64,000 nucleotides of DNA from Sipunculus nudus (Eukaryota > Annelida > Sipuncula > Golfingiida > Sipunculidae). Below the pieces are notes generated by a model. That model was given only the letters and a program-made list of their open reading frames with translations. It was not told where the DNA came from and did no database searches. Made by a program: the position numbers and the translations under genes. Every line of letters starts with the position of its first letter. The stretch's first letter is position 1. The stretch spans positions 94,026,330-94,090,329 of the forward strand of contig CM049307.1 in NCBI GenBank assembly GCA_026874595.1, written 5' to 3'. Below are positions 37,501 to 47,600 of the stretch, piece after piece.

Positions 37501-37521
37501 AAGCAGACGAGAAGCCTCCAT
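28387..37521 (-). CDS. HAO gene C: membrane-anchored 2-hydroxyacid oxidase homologue with altered catalytic Tyr, complete, 5 exons, 390 aa
   Basis: Exons are 37405-37521, 34448-34704, 30763-31257, 28738-28868 and 28387-28559, with an open frame and GT-AG introns. Residues 1-39 are the MEASR anchor and the remainder is the FMN-binding HAO barrel. Conserved positions: Tyr24=Y67, Asp157=D201, Arg164=R209, Lys230=K263, catalytic His254=H287, Arg257=R290. The Tyr129 equivalent, which touches substrate and FMN in the family, is Asp (D173, in WQQIDLF). The Trp108 equivalent is V151. FMN-binding and proton-abstraction residues are kept, so oxidase chemistry on another substrate, or a non-catalytic role, are both possible. 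The C-terminus FISKS is not a PTS1. It is divergently arranged with gene D, 3.9 kb away. Intron 1 holds a LINE remnant. Confidence 0.92.
28738..28868 (-). CDS. Gene C exon 4
   Basis: 131 nt as in B and D. Acceptor AATCTACAG, donor TTGG/GTAGGT. It encodes [20 protein letters not shown] and [20 protein letters not shown]. Confidence 0.93.
28870..30762. other. Gene C intron 3 content
   Basis: It contains a CTAGCTGATAAACCCGGTT stretch near 29115, a SINE-like copy at 29990-30165, a poly-T at about 30305-30320, a hAT-like end CACTGGCGGATCCAGGA at about 30537, and a poly-C/(CA)n tract at 30706-30735. No additional coding exon was recognised. Confidence 0.5.
29990..30165 (-). repeat. SINE-like copy (family 2)
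   Basis: It shares CTCTCATAGC.ACACC, GAGAGA.CTGAGCGT-like sequence and TACCACTCGAC with 33470-33660. Reversed, GTCGAGTGGTA resembles a tRNA A box, which suggests tRNA ancestry. Confidence 0.5.
30763..31257 (-). CDS. Gene C exon 3
   Basis: 495 nt, phase 2 to 2, acceptor TTCATTAG, donor CAG/GTACAA. It carries [11 protein letters not shown] (Asp in place of Tyr, codon 31113-31115), [38 protein letters not shown] and IWVSNHGGR. The open frame runs past the donor into intron 3, so the donor was fixed by alignment to the other copies. Confidence 0.93.
33075..33260 (+). repeat. tRNA-derived SINE
   Basis: The head TGTAGCTTAAGGCGTTAGAC resembles a tRNA A-box region, followed by GGTTCGAACCCCGCC as a good B box. 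There is no acceptor-stem closure, so it is not a tRNA gene. The same family is at 1335-1520. Confidence 0.6.
33470..33660 (-). repeat. SINE-like copy (family 2)
   Basis: It contains CTCTCATAGCAACACC, GAGAGATGAGCGTTTTACCA and CTCGACTATCC. Reversed, GGATAGTCGAGTGGTAAAAC is A-box-like. It pairs with 29990-30165. Confidence 0.5.
34448..34704 (-). CDS. Gene C exon 2
   Basis: 257 nt, acceptor CTTTCTACAG, donor CAAGG/GTACTG, phase 0 to 2. It encodes [17 protein letters not shown] to [13 protein letters not shown], with the conserved Tyr in WHYLEETAG. It has the same length as gene D exon 2, and is 12 nt shorter than in A and B. Confidence 0.92.
35050..35790 (+). mobile_element. LINE (CR1/L2-like non-LTR) reverse transcriptase remnant
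   Basis: The plus strand encodes [20 protein letters not shown], then [26 protein letters not shown] and NYNSTETLL. This is the RT N-terminal block typical of CR1/L2-type elements. It then degenerates, with traces of [17 protein letters not shown] and VNVNEIKV in shifting frames. It lies antisense in gene C intron 1 and is clearly dead. Confidence 0.7.
37405..37521 (-). CDS. Gene C exon 1 (membrane anchor exon)
   Basis: 39 codons, donor CAG/GTACAT, phase 0. MEASR is followed by [24 protein letters not shown] and then [11 protein letters not shown] is at -3 and G at +4 of the ATG. Confidence 0.9.
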
Positions 37522-38040
37522 CTTTATAGTAGTAGGCTATCGTTATCCGCGCACAGCACTGACTATGATCACCCAACAGTGAGTCTCTCGGGAAAGCAAT
37601 TCCCTAACAAGCATTCTGGCAGGTGCCGTAAAAGTTCTTTCGGCTCAACTGTCAGATTGCTTTTCTGTTGATCTTGTATTGTCAGTATTAATGTTTGCTC
37701 CCACTGCGTAGTTATTTATGTCATCACGCTTAGGGAGAGCTCCCATCACACAGGTGATTCTTTCATGCGTTCATTTTCTTATCTTTACAAACTCCACAAA
37801 TCTCTTCTTCTGCCTACATTATCATCAGTGGTCTCCAGAAGCGAATCAAGAGGGGGAGTCCAGCCCCCCCCCCCTTTTTTTTCTTTTACTTAACCGTCGC
37901 AACTTTTTTAAGGGTTTCAGACCAAATTTTGCGGTCTGGACCCCCCTTTTCCTTACCTGGGGACCTTTTTTTAAGGTTAAGTCGCAAGTCTTTCTGGCTT
38001 GTACCCCTCCTTTCCCTAGGAGGCTGACTTCTTGTTTTTT

Positions 38041-38335
38041 CCCCTAAGCGTCTTCTGTGGTGTAGGGGTACCCCAATGCACGTTCAAGACCCATGGTTCG
38101 TGAGTTCAAATCTCAGCCGAGGAGCGGTGAGAATTTAATGGTCGGCCCCCATCCAGCATGAGCGCTGCCTGAAAGCCTTTGTGTCACTCACAAACGCGAG
38201 AGCGCCTTTGTGTCACTCACAAACTAGTTTGCCTTTCGGGGGTTCCTCGGTGTTAAAACCCAGCAATGGGGATAACACACACACAGGCCCCGCAGGAGTG
38301 ATTCACCGAGCCTGGTTGACTCCATGATTATTGCA
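38041..38335 (+). repeat. tRNA-derived SINE
   Basis: TGTGGTGTAGGGG (A-box-like) and GTGAGTTCAAATC (B-box-like) form a tRNA-like head. The body has a duplicated GCCTTTGTGTCACTCACAAAC, then CTTTCGGGGGTTCC and ACCCAGCAATGGGG. Related copies are in the inverted-repeat arms at 490-790 and 3540-3770. Confidence 0.6.
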
Positions 38336-39019
38336 TTTATCCCCCTGTCAAATAGTCCGAATCCTTAATGAATTTCCGTAGATGAAAATAGTTTAGAAAA
38401 CATTACCAAAAATGGAGGCGGTTTCCTCGGCCAAAAGTATACTTTAACACCTCTAATAACACAGTAAACCCTTTCAGCTCTTGTATTAAGCTATCCATTC
38501 TCAACAGACTAAGTTACACGTAAGTACACTGTTTTCTACCTTCTTTATCACCAATGTGTCTCAGGCTAACTGCTGGTTTTTCCTCCAACGAAATAATATG
38601 TTTTTACCCCCGTTAATTTGATTTATTGTAAGAAACATTACATCCTGAACGTATGGGACGGATTTAGATGAAATTCTGTGTAGGCTTATAATTACTCCCA
38701 AGCAATAATTCATTACATTTTTGGGGTATTCTGGATCAACATGTTTTTGTGTTGATTTTTTAGATTTATGAAGTTGAGAGCGTCTTTTGTGTCATTTAAA
38801 GAAACACAATGAAGGCAAACATTATTACGGCAGCACACAACCCATCTTATTTACACTCGTCCTTGTGAGGGTCAGTGAGTGTATAAAACTGCATCTAGTT
38901 CAGTTTTGAGTGTTTAAACAGAAGGATGGGGAGAGTTACATGGGAACTTTCCCACAGTGCAAACGATAGCACACTGAACCGCTTGATCGGCAAATTTGCA
39001 GGTAGTTCACTAACTCATG

Positions 39020-39066
<47 letters not shown>

Positions 39067-39324
39067 CTATACAATATGTTGTAAATGCTACTTACTACCG
39101 TACTCGACTCCATGACTGGTTGTCTATGTGGCGATTCACCGACATAATGCTACGGATGAAAAATATATTTGAACTTTAGTTAAGAATACAGCTTATATAT
39201 AATCCATGGCCCTGTTCCCGGATGATAAAAAACAATTTAGTCATTAATGAAAAGTCATTAAGTATTTGATCGAAATTACGTTGGAACTATAATTAGCAAG
39301 GTCATGACCAACATGCACGTGACA

Positions 39325-39591
39325 CAGGTGCGTATCCAGGGAATGCCACAGAGGACCACGGCCCCAACCCCCTCATCCGACTGAGCATATTATATTGAAG
39401 TTAAAATTACTAGACGCTAGAAAAAATATAGCATGAAAATATTTTAAAAACATGAGAATATCGTAATAGCTTTACACTTGTTCACCCATTCCAAATTTAA
39501 ATAATGCTGTGGCAATTAAATATCTTGTTTTTTGTTGTAACGGTATAAGAATGTTTAAATTCTGAGTTCTCAAATTTTCTTCCATTTTTTG

Positions 39592-39662
<71 letters not shown>

Positions 39663-39736
39663 CAGGAGGTATTCCTGCAGACAATGCCCCTCCAACTATC
39701 ACCGGCACCCTCCTGTTTGTCATGGCAACGCCCCTG
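39325..39736. mobile_element. Candidate hAT-like element with (TA)n interior
   Basis: The left end CAGGTGCGTATCC and the right end (reversed) CAGGGGCGTTGCC resemble hAT termini. The flanks CGTGACA and CGTGATA are only an approximate target duplication. Confidence 0.4.
39594..39660. repeat. (TA)n microsatellite
   Basis: A TA run of about 66 bp. A second one is at 39019-39065. Confidence 0.97.
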
Positions 39737-41426
39737 CGTGATAAAGAGTTGCCATTCACACATAAACAAGCGAGAACTGGATGTTATTATTCACTGATAA
39801 CATTTCTCTAGTGGACGAAACGATCAGTAATTTTTTTGCTTGTTTGATATCCTAATGAGTGTATAAATGAAATCTGCGATAAAGATTCAATTATTATATA
39901 TATTTTTTTTATGTATAAGCTTGGACATGCCATGCTGTTAGTTACTCAGCCTTACCGTATGGGGGGGGGGGGGTTATAGGGGTTGATCTGTTTATTTCTT
40001 TATTCATATGTGGGCAAATTTGTTTGTGAAATTTCTTTTTTTAGGTCATTTTGTTTGCAATGGATGTGGAATATGGCTGATATTTATAAGATGACCTTTA
40101 GGCACAATATTAGTGGTTTATCATAGATTTGCACCTGATATTCATTCTATGACCAATTACTGATTCTCTATTTTCGTCCGGTTGATCATTAAAGTATCTC
40201 CTGTATATATTTTAAACGTGGTACATTTTCATTCAATTTTATTTTTCTTCGTTTTTGTCATTGTGTTTTACTTCTGGTTTACTGTTTGGAATCTTGAGAG
40301 GGTCATCGATAATCTTTTCACCTACAATGGCTGATATATCTATAAAGATATGGTTAATCAAACCAGATCTGTCAAAAGTATGTCAAAACCTTGTGAAATA
40401 GACCTTCAGGATCACGCAATGCTCTTTATGGTCGAGGCTGCCCGGGTCGCGTCAAATGCGACGACATCGTAGGTTTTGTAAAATCATATACCAAGAAGAA
40501 CTGTCATGATTTTCGCCTTAAAAAAATATTTATTTGTTTGAGACCTTCATTCTTTGCGATGATCCACATATGATCTCTCTATAGTTTATAAGACGCACCC
40601 GAACACTAAGTGTCAAACACCGTCGACAGGTGTCGCTAGTATGACAGAAAATGTTTTATGGCGAGTGTAGAAGCAGGGACAATCAACAGTTCCTACTTGA
40701 GAACCACGTCTGACGGAGAAATTGTAAACAGTTTGATCAAAAGAAATTTCAGGGGAGGGAGTGATCTGTATAAATACACGCGGTATCAGGGTTATGCGCT
40801 CCCCAGGGGTTTCTGGTTGTTTTGTTTAAGAAGAACAATAAATCAGCTGCAAAATATGTTTGTTTGACCCTAGACAACTTCAAGTGAATGGTGTCTGTGA
40901 AGATTACATTTACACTGGTGGACTTTTCGAAAACCCGTACTAATACTCTTGGTCAAAGACAAAAAGAGAGATTATTATCGAAATATGATTAGCACGGATA
41001 TAAAAATAACAGAGTACTCCCCAACCGTTCTTGCTTACGTAGTGTTTTCTAAGGAAGACGTATTGAATCAATTTTTCTTCCTGTGTTTCCAATTATCTCT
41101 CTTTTGAAAGAAAAAACTGACATGATGCCGGTGTTTTTGTTGTGCGCACGTAAACCTATATATTGGGCATATCATTATCTACAGTATTAATTTTCTCATC
41201 TGGAAAAATGATAAACAAGTGCATACATTTTGGGGTGATTAGCCTCTGGTGCCCCATGCATTGCGAAATAGACGGGACAGGTGCGCAAACCGTAAAGAAA
41301 TGGTGGTCTGGTCGTTTGAGCTCACTCCAGCTAGCACCGAGCTACCAGATGTGTTAGTAAGCTATCAGTCAATGATCTTGCAACGTGGGCCGATACACGC
41401 TTAGTATCGCTGCAGCGCTCACAAAG

Positions 41427-41546
41427 ATGGAGGCGTCCAGACCATGCGTTGCTTTCGCGTTTCTTTCATTATCGCTCCTATTAGCTAATCTTATCTTGGT
41501 AATATTTTTGGTTAACAAAAGCCATGTTCCAACTGAAGCCAGTAAG
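41427..41546 (+). CDS. Gene D exon 1 (membrane anchor exon)
   Basis: 40 codons, donor AAG/GTATGT, phase 0. [20 protein letters not shown] is followed by [14 protein letters not shown]. The open frame extends upstream to 41385, but conservation of the MEASR start in four copies and the AAAGATGG context favour 41427. Confidence 0.92.
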
Positions 41547-43247
41547 GTATGTAAAATATACTCGATTCTTTTAACTGTAATAAGTGCAGTACATAAAAAT
41601 TAAAATTATCAGTTTATGTTAGTCGTGGCATTGTTGACTACTAACAACCCTGTTAAGGTACTGCAGTACCTCATGTGATGTTTCTGAAGATTTCGCTGAA
41701 AAGGTGATATAGAAAATAAAAGCACTAACTGTTTACATAGTTGTGCTTTAATTGACAAGGATAGTATCTACACACGTTTCGCAGGATTGTCAGATCTCCA
41801 ATGACGAGTCGATTCTGCGTGTCTGTGATTCACCAGTCGACTCGTCCTCACACACGTGTTTCTGTATGTAAACTGATACCCCTATCGCATGCTGCCCCAG
41901 GCTACACGGCTACATACTATACAAACTGACCCCGCTGACTCGACACCAATTATCACGTGTTACTCGGCTAGGCGGCACACCCTTGGAAACTATATAGTAT
42001 ATCGTGTATTGATAGACACGCTCACAAAATAAGCGGATGAAGTTCAGAATATCTCGGCAGGCGCCATGTTGGGAGCTTACAACTCAAGTCGAGCCCCGTC
42101 TGACAGTCAAACATTTTACCGACTGCCAGACGCGTAACCTATTCGTAAATATAAATATATATGTATATATATTTAGCACTTGAATTAGCTAAACATTTCA
42201 TCATTAAAGGGTACCCTTTCAAGTTAATCCTACAAAATTTTGTAAAAGTTTGTAATATTAAACGAAACAGCCTCCTCAGTTACAAAGAAAAAGACATAAA
42301 TTCACGCATCCCCACGATCCAGGAATTTCACCCGGCCATCATCTCTATCAACAAAAATATACAAAAATGCTTGAATAACTTTAATTCAAATCCCGCTACA
42401 GATTCTCTTTTCTCCACGCCTCCCGTTGCCGCTTACAGACAACCTCCCAACCTCAAACGCATGCTTGTCCACTCGAAACTACACAAACAGAACAGCCCGT
42501 CAGGGAATGTCAAATGCGGTGACCGCCGCTGTGAGATTTGCGATATTTTAAACACCAAACCCACATTTCAGTCCCCAGGATCTAACATAACCCTCAGGCT
42601 AGGCCCTTTTTCTTGCAATTCCTCAAATGTCATTTACTTTATTACTTGTAAAAATGCCCCAATGGGGAGGGAAATTAAATAGGAGAAACCGGCACCAAAT
42701 TCAGGCTCAGAATGAACAACCACAAAAAACACATCCGCGACAACACTCCGGATTCCCCGTGGCCGCACATTTCAACAAATCCGACAACTCTCTTCGAGAT
42801 TTAACATGCACCATCCTTAAAGGCAACTTTCCCTCCAGCAAAGACAGATTCACATCCGAACAAAAGCACATTCATACACAACGTACGCACATAAAAGGAT
42901 TAAAAAAAGACTTGGCTTTTCTCTGTAAATACCCGGCACTCAGCACATACTTTTCCCCTCGAGACTAACCCCTCCCTGTCTTTGACACCCCAGCAGCCCT
43001 GTTTTTTATGTGGATATACACAGGCCAGTCCTGACAAGACATCAGATAGATTAATGGGTATTGCTGGCAAGCCAGCCCCGTTGACCTAGCGAAGGGTCAC
43101 ACTATCAGCTTTGTTTACAGTTAGTCACTCGCTCTGACGAAGGCTACAGGGGTAGCTGAAAATTTAGCAACAATCTGTACATGTTATCCAATTAATATGA
43201 TTGTTTGAAATGTTGGCGTTGATGTCTCTCTTCTTTTTGTGTTCATT

Positions 43248-43303
<56 letters not shown>

Positions 43304-43401
43304 AGATTGTTACAAAACCATGGGGTTTTAAAGTGCTCAACTAATACAAGGAGCTGTAATACATATATTTCAGGACAAGTAAGTGTGTTTAGGTCCTGAA
43401 A

Positions 43402-43490
<89 letters not shown>

Positions 43491-44568
43491 ACCTCGTTGT
43501 GTCGAACTCGGTTAGGTCGAATTCCCGTATGTGTCGAAGTCGAACGTTGGGTCTCTGCAAAAAACAGTTAAAACCTTACTAATGTAACTCCGCTTGTGTC
43601 GAAGTCGGATGTGTCGAAAACCCTGATGTGTCGAGGTGTTTTGTTTGTCCCCAGCTAATATTTCTATCGCTTAACTCGAAGTCATGTTTTGGATAAAAGT
43701 TGTGCACGGCCCGTCAATCATGATTTGGCCGTGATGACCAGTCATAATTATTTAATACCGACAAGGCTCTGACTCATCAAGCGCGATGGGTCTGTCGCTC
43801 GACTCAAGGTCATGCCGCTTTAATGTTTTGATAACAGATGTGCACGGTCCAACAACCATACCTACGGCCGTGATGACCAGTTACATAATTAATACCGGCA
43901 AGGATCTTACTCAACAAGCGCGATGGCTTACATACCAATCCGTTGTTTACCTATTTGGCCAATTAGTCACTCATATTCATATCACAACTCTCGCCGACAA
44001 AGCATAAATTAGAAGTTATTGATAAACCAAACATAATCCAATCCTTCCGTTTGATGTATCTAGGATAAACATACAGGACTATATAAAATGAAGATGAGAG
44101 CTGTATCAGACGGACTCTTATTTAACATAGAGTACGTTATACTGTATTACTGCTTCAGTTTTATATTGTTCGTGTCCTGTTTGCTATGGCGTCGCGGCCT
44201 GCTAAGCGTAAACTTTATGTACGGACTATATAAACCTCGTTCAATATCTCTCTTTCACTCTCTCTCTATCTCTCTCTCCACACACACTATTTTTCTGTTT
44301 CAGTTTGCAATTCTATCACGCTAAAAGATATCGTTTCAACAAAATTAAAGAATGAAAAGAAATATTAATAAGAAATCTAAAGGATTCACGCAAACATTTG
44401 TGAGAACTATATTATATAGGCCCTATACATGTGCAGTATTTATCGATGATAATCACGGCTGAAGAAGGTTGAATATAATGAACACCGGTTGTCTCGAACT
44501 CCGGTTGTGTCGAAGTAAATTCACCCGTCCCTTCGACTTCGACACAACGAGGTTTCACTGTATATATA

Positions 44569-44615
<47 letters not shown>

Positions 44616-47600
44616 GATTAAACATATTACTGCCCTTGGCAGCACACAATGGAACTCTAGTATATCATATCGACATATCGACATATTTAGTGCCCCCCTT
44701 AAAAAAATCAATAATAATAACAATAATGATAAAAATAATAATAATGATGATGGCGATAATAATAATAATACTTATAATGACGAAAATAATAATAATATGG
44801 TAATAATATAAAAGATAACAATAATGATAATAACATTAGGATTTTTGTTTAGGCCATTCAGGAAACACCGATCGTTAGTATTGCAGACATCAAAGAACAT
44901 GCGATGCGAAACATGGAGAGGAAAGCCTGGCTCTACTTGGAGCAGGGCGCGGCCAAGGATCAGACACTGAGAGACAACTTGATGGCGTTTCAGAGATACC
45001 GGCTGGTGCCTTACGTGCTGAGGGGTTTACAGAACATCTCTACAGCCACCAGTCTACTGGGACACCGCGTGACGTCACCCGTCCACATCGCTCCAACAGC
45101 CTCACAAGCGTGAGTACACCGGTGTTTTTATCTACTGTTACAGATGTCTCTTTTATTGTATGCAGCAGTTTTACATGTGTATGTGCGGCGCTAGCATTTG
45201 CCGTTGGTATGGCGGCATAGCCCGGCCCACGCGTGGGGTCTTATCTGTCAAAAGCGGTCATGCTAGTCTGGGGCTTTCTCACCTGGCCGAGCCGGGCCGG
45301 CCCACGTGCGAACCCTGATATGTAGAAACACAGCGTTCGTTGTTCTAGATGTTTCCTGTACTGTGTATTATGTTAGGTTCTTTAGATTGTTCGGGAAATG
45401 GAAAAGTCCCGGCTTGAGGTGAAAAGTTATAAATAAGGGGCTGTGTTTTAGAGCCGAGAGAGAGGAGAGAAATATTCCAGCGGACACAGAAGAGTGTAAG
45501 TCAGTTTGTAGACCTTTTCCGATAAGTGCGGCAGTTATAGATTTTCTTCGAATTTTTAACGGATTGTAATTAGTCTTCAGTTTGCCATTGAATTCACTAT
45601 CAGAACTTCACTTTCGGATTACAACAAAATTGATTTTGTGATTTAACCGGACTGTTATTCTCTGAGAAGATTTATGTGAACTGTTTATTTGGATAATATG
45701 CCTTAAAGGACTTGTTGTCGCTGTGACAGTGGTGGTATCCAAGTACTGTACACTTTATTTATATACTTGTATTGATTTACTGTTGTACCGTTTTTATACT
45801 GTGTAATTGTATTGATTTAGTGTATTGTAATGTTAGGATTGTTTCAAGAATAAATTATAATTATTTTTAAACAAAACCACTGACTTCTTTATTCATTCCC
45901 TAGACATTTCACGCTGCCTAGTGTTACAGAATCCGATTTTTTAATCTCCATTACAAAATCTACAAAAACCAGAAACTCAGCCACATGATTCTAGTTCTTG
46001 TGACGAACTTGATATATTATATTGGGTTAATTTATGAGTGTATCAAGTAAACATTAGTTCTATCGAGTTTACTCGTTCTCTCTCTCTCATTAAAAAAATA
46101 ATGACATTGATAGTATGAACTTTCAACAGTAAAGTATAGGAGAAAGTAATATTTGTTTAAATTCTCTTGTTGAACATGCTCTTTGCGAAAGGGACTACTT
46201 GAGAATGCTAACTAACTGTAATTGCATGAATAACAACTGTCCGTCTTCATATAATAATTATCAGAGAAATGGTGGCATCAGTTGGTAAAACAGTTATTAA
46301 TCTTAGTGTGCAAATTAAATTTATTAAATTATATGTTACAGTTGGGCCTACCCGGAAGGCGAGAAGGCGACAGCCAGAGCTGCAGCGGCTAAAGGTGTGA
46401 TCAATGTCCTCAGCGCCAAGTCCTCCTACAGCATGGAAGCCGTGGCCGAGGCAGCGCCATCTGGCGTTCACTGGCAGCAGACATACCCGTACAAGGATCG
46501 CAAAGTGGGGCTGGATCTGATCCGGCGTGCGGAGCGTCTGGGATTTAAAGCAATCGTAGTAACACTGGATCACCATCACGGACAAGGGATGAGATACACT
46601 GCCGTAAAGTATAATATTAAACTCCCCTCCGGTCTCAGGAAATACGGTAATTTTCCAGAGATCCGCCCAGTGCCTGCGAAATACAAAGGGAACAATCCAG
46701 GGCAGGCCTGGGAGGATCTGGCCTGGATCAGGAATATGACGTCACTTCCTGTCGTTGCTAAAGGTATTCTCCGATCAGAAGATGCATTGACGGCTCTAGA
46801 TCAGGGAGCTAACGCTATCTGGATTTCAAATCACGGGGGAAGGTAAGGACATTCTTTTTTTCATTTGCTACTGGAATTTCTTTTGCTATATGAAAATCTT
46901 TTTCTTTTGGATTTTATTTTGGTACAGGGTTTTCTTTTTGCAGTGCGGTTTTTCACTAGCTACATCATTTTATTCTACCATGGTTTTATTTCTTTTGCCA
47001 CGGGAATTTCTTTTACTGTGAGATTTCATTTTGCCATATAATATTCTTTTACTATGTAATTTTCTTTTCCTGAGGGACTTTCTTTCATCACTTGGTGCTT
47101 CTGATATATAAACAAAAACGTAGAACTCCTGCGAGGGCATCCTTTGGATTAATTTATTTTTAACATATTTCTGAGATTTTTCCCACTATATATACTGTTT
47201 GCGATTTCTGATCCCTTTGAATATTAAAATGACTCTTTGACCTATTTTGTATTCTTAAACTTTACACCCTTCGGGTTTGATTGGTATAGGAATATCATTT
47301 TCTATTTTTTTACGAGATGGCAAGCGTTTCTCCGATATTTTCCGGTATTGTCAGGCACTTAACTTAAAGCAAACTACTGACTTTAAATAATGAATCTTTT
47401 ACAGAAACCTTGATAGTATGCCGGCTGCCTTAGATGTCTTACGGGAAATAGTCGAGAAGGTGGACGGACGAGCGGAGGTGTACATGGATGGGGGTATACG
47501 GACTGGAACGGACGTTGCCATGGCGATCGCTCTTGGTACGTAAACGCGTCACATATACCTTATATATACACGCTAATATCCAAATAATAATGCCTAAACG

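Larger units (their letters stand above)
37522..41426. promoter_or_regulatory. Divergent intergenic region between genes C and D
   Basis: It would contain both promoters. It also holds a poly-C/T tract at about 37865-37885, a SINE at 38041-38335, (TA)n runs at 39019-39065 and 39594-39660, a hAT-like element at 39325-39736 and a poly-G at 39961-39973. No conserved promoter word was found in common between the two starts. Short open frames near 40658-40867 and 41163-41357 look like chance. Confidence 0.45.

Noticed and set aside
40658-40867. 69-codon plus-strand open frame upstream of gene D
   Set aside because: No recognisable domain and no supporting splice or codon evidence. It could at most be an untranslated upstream exon.
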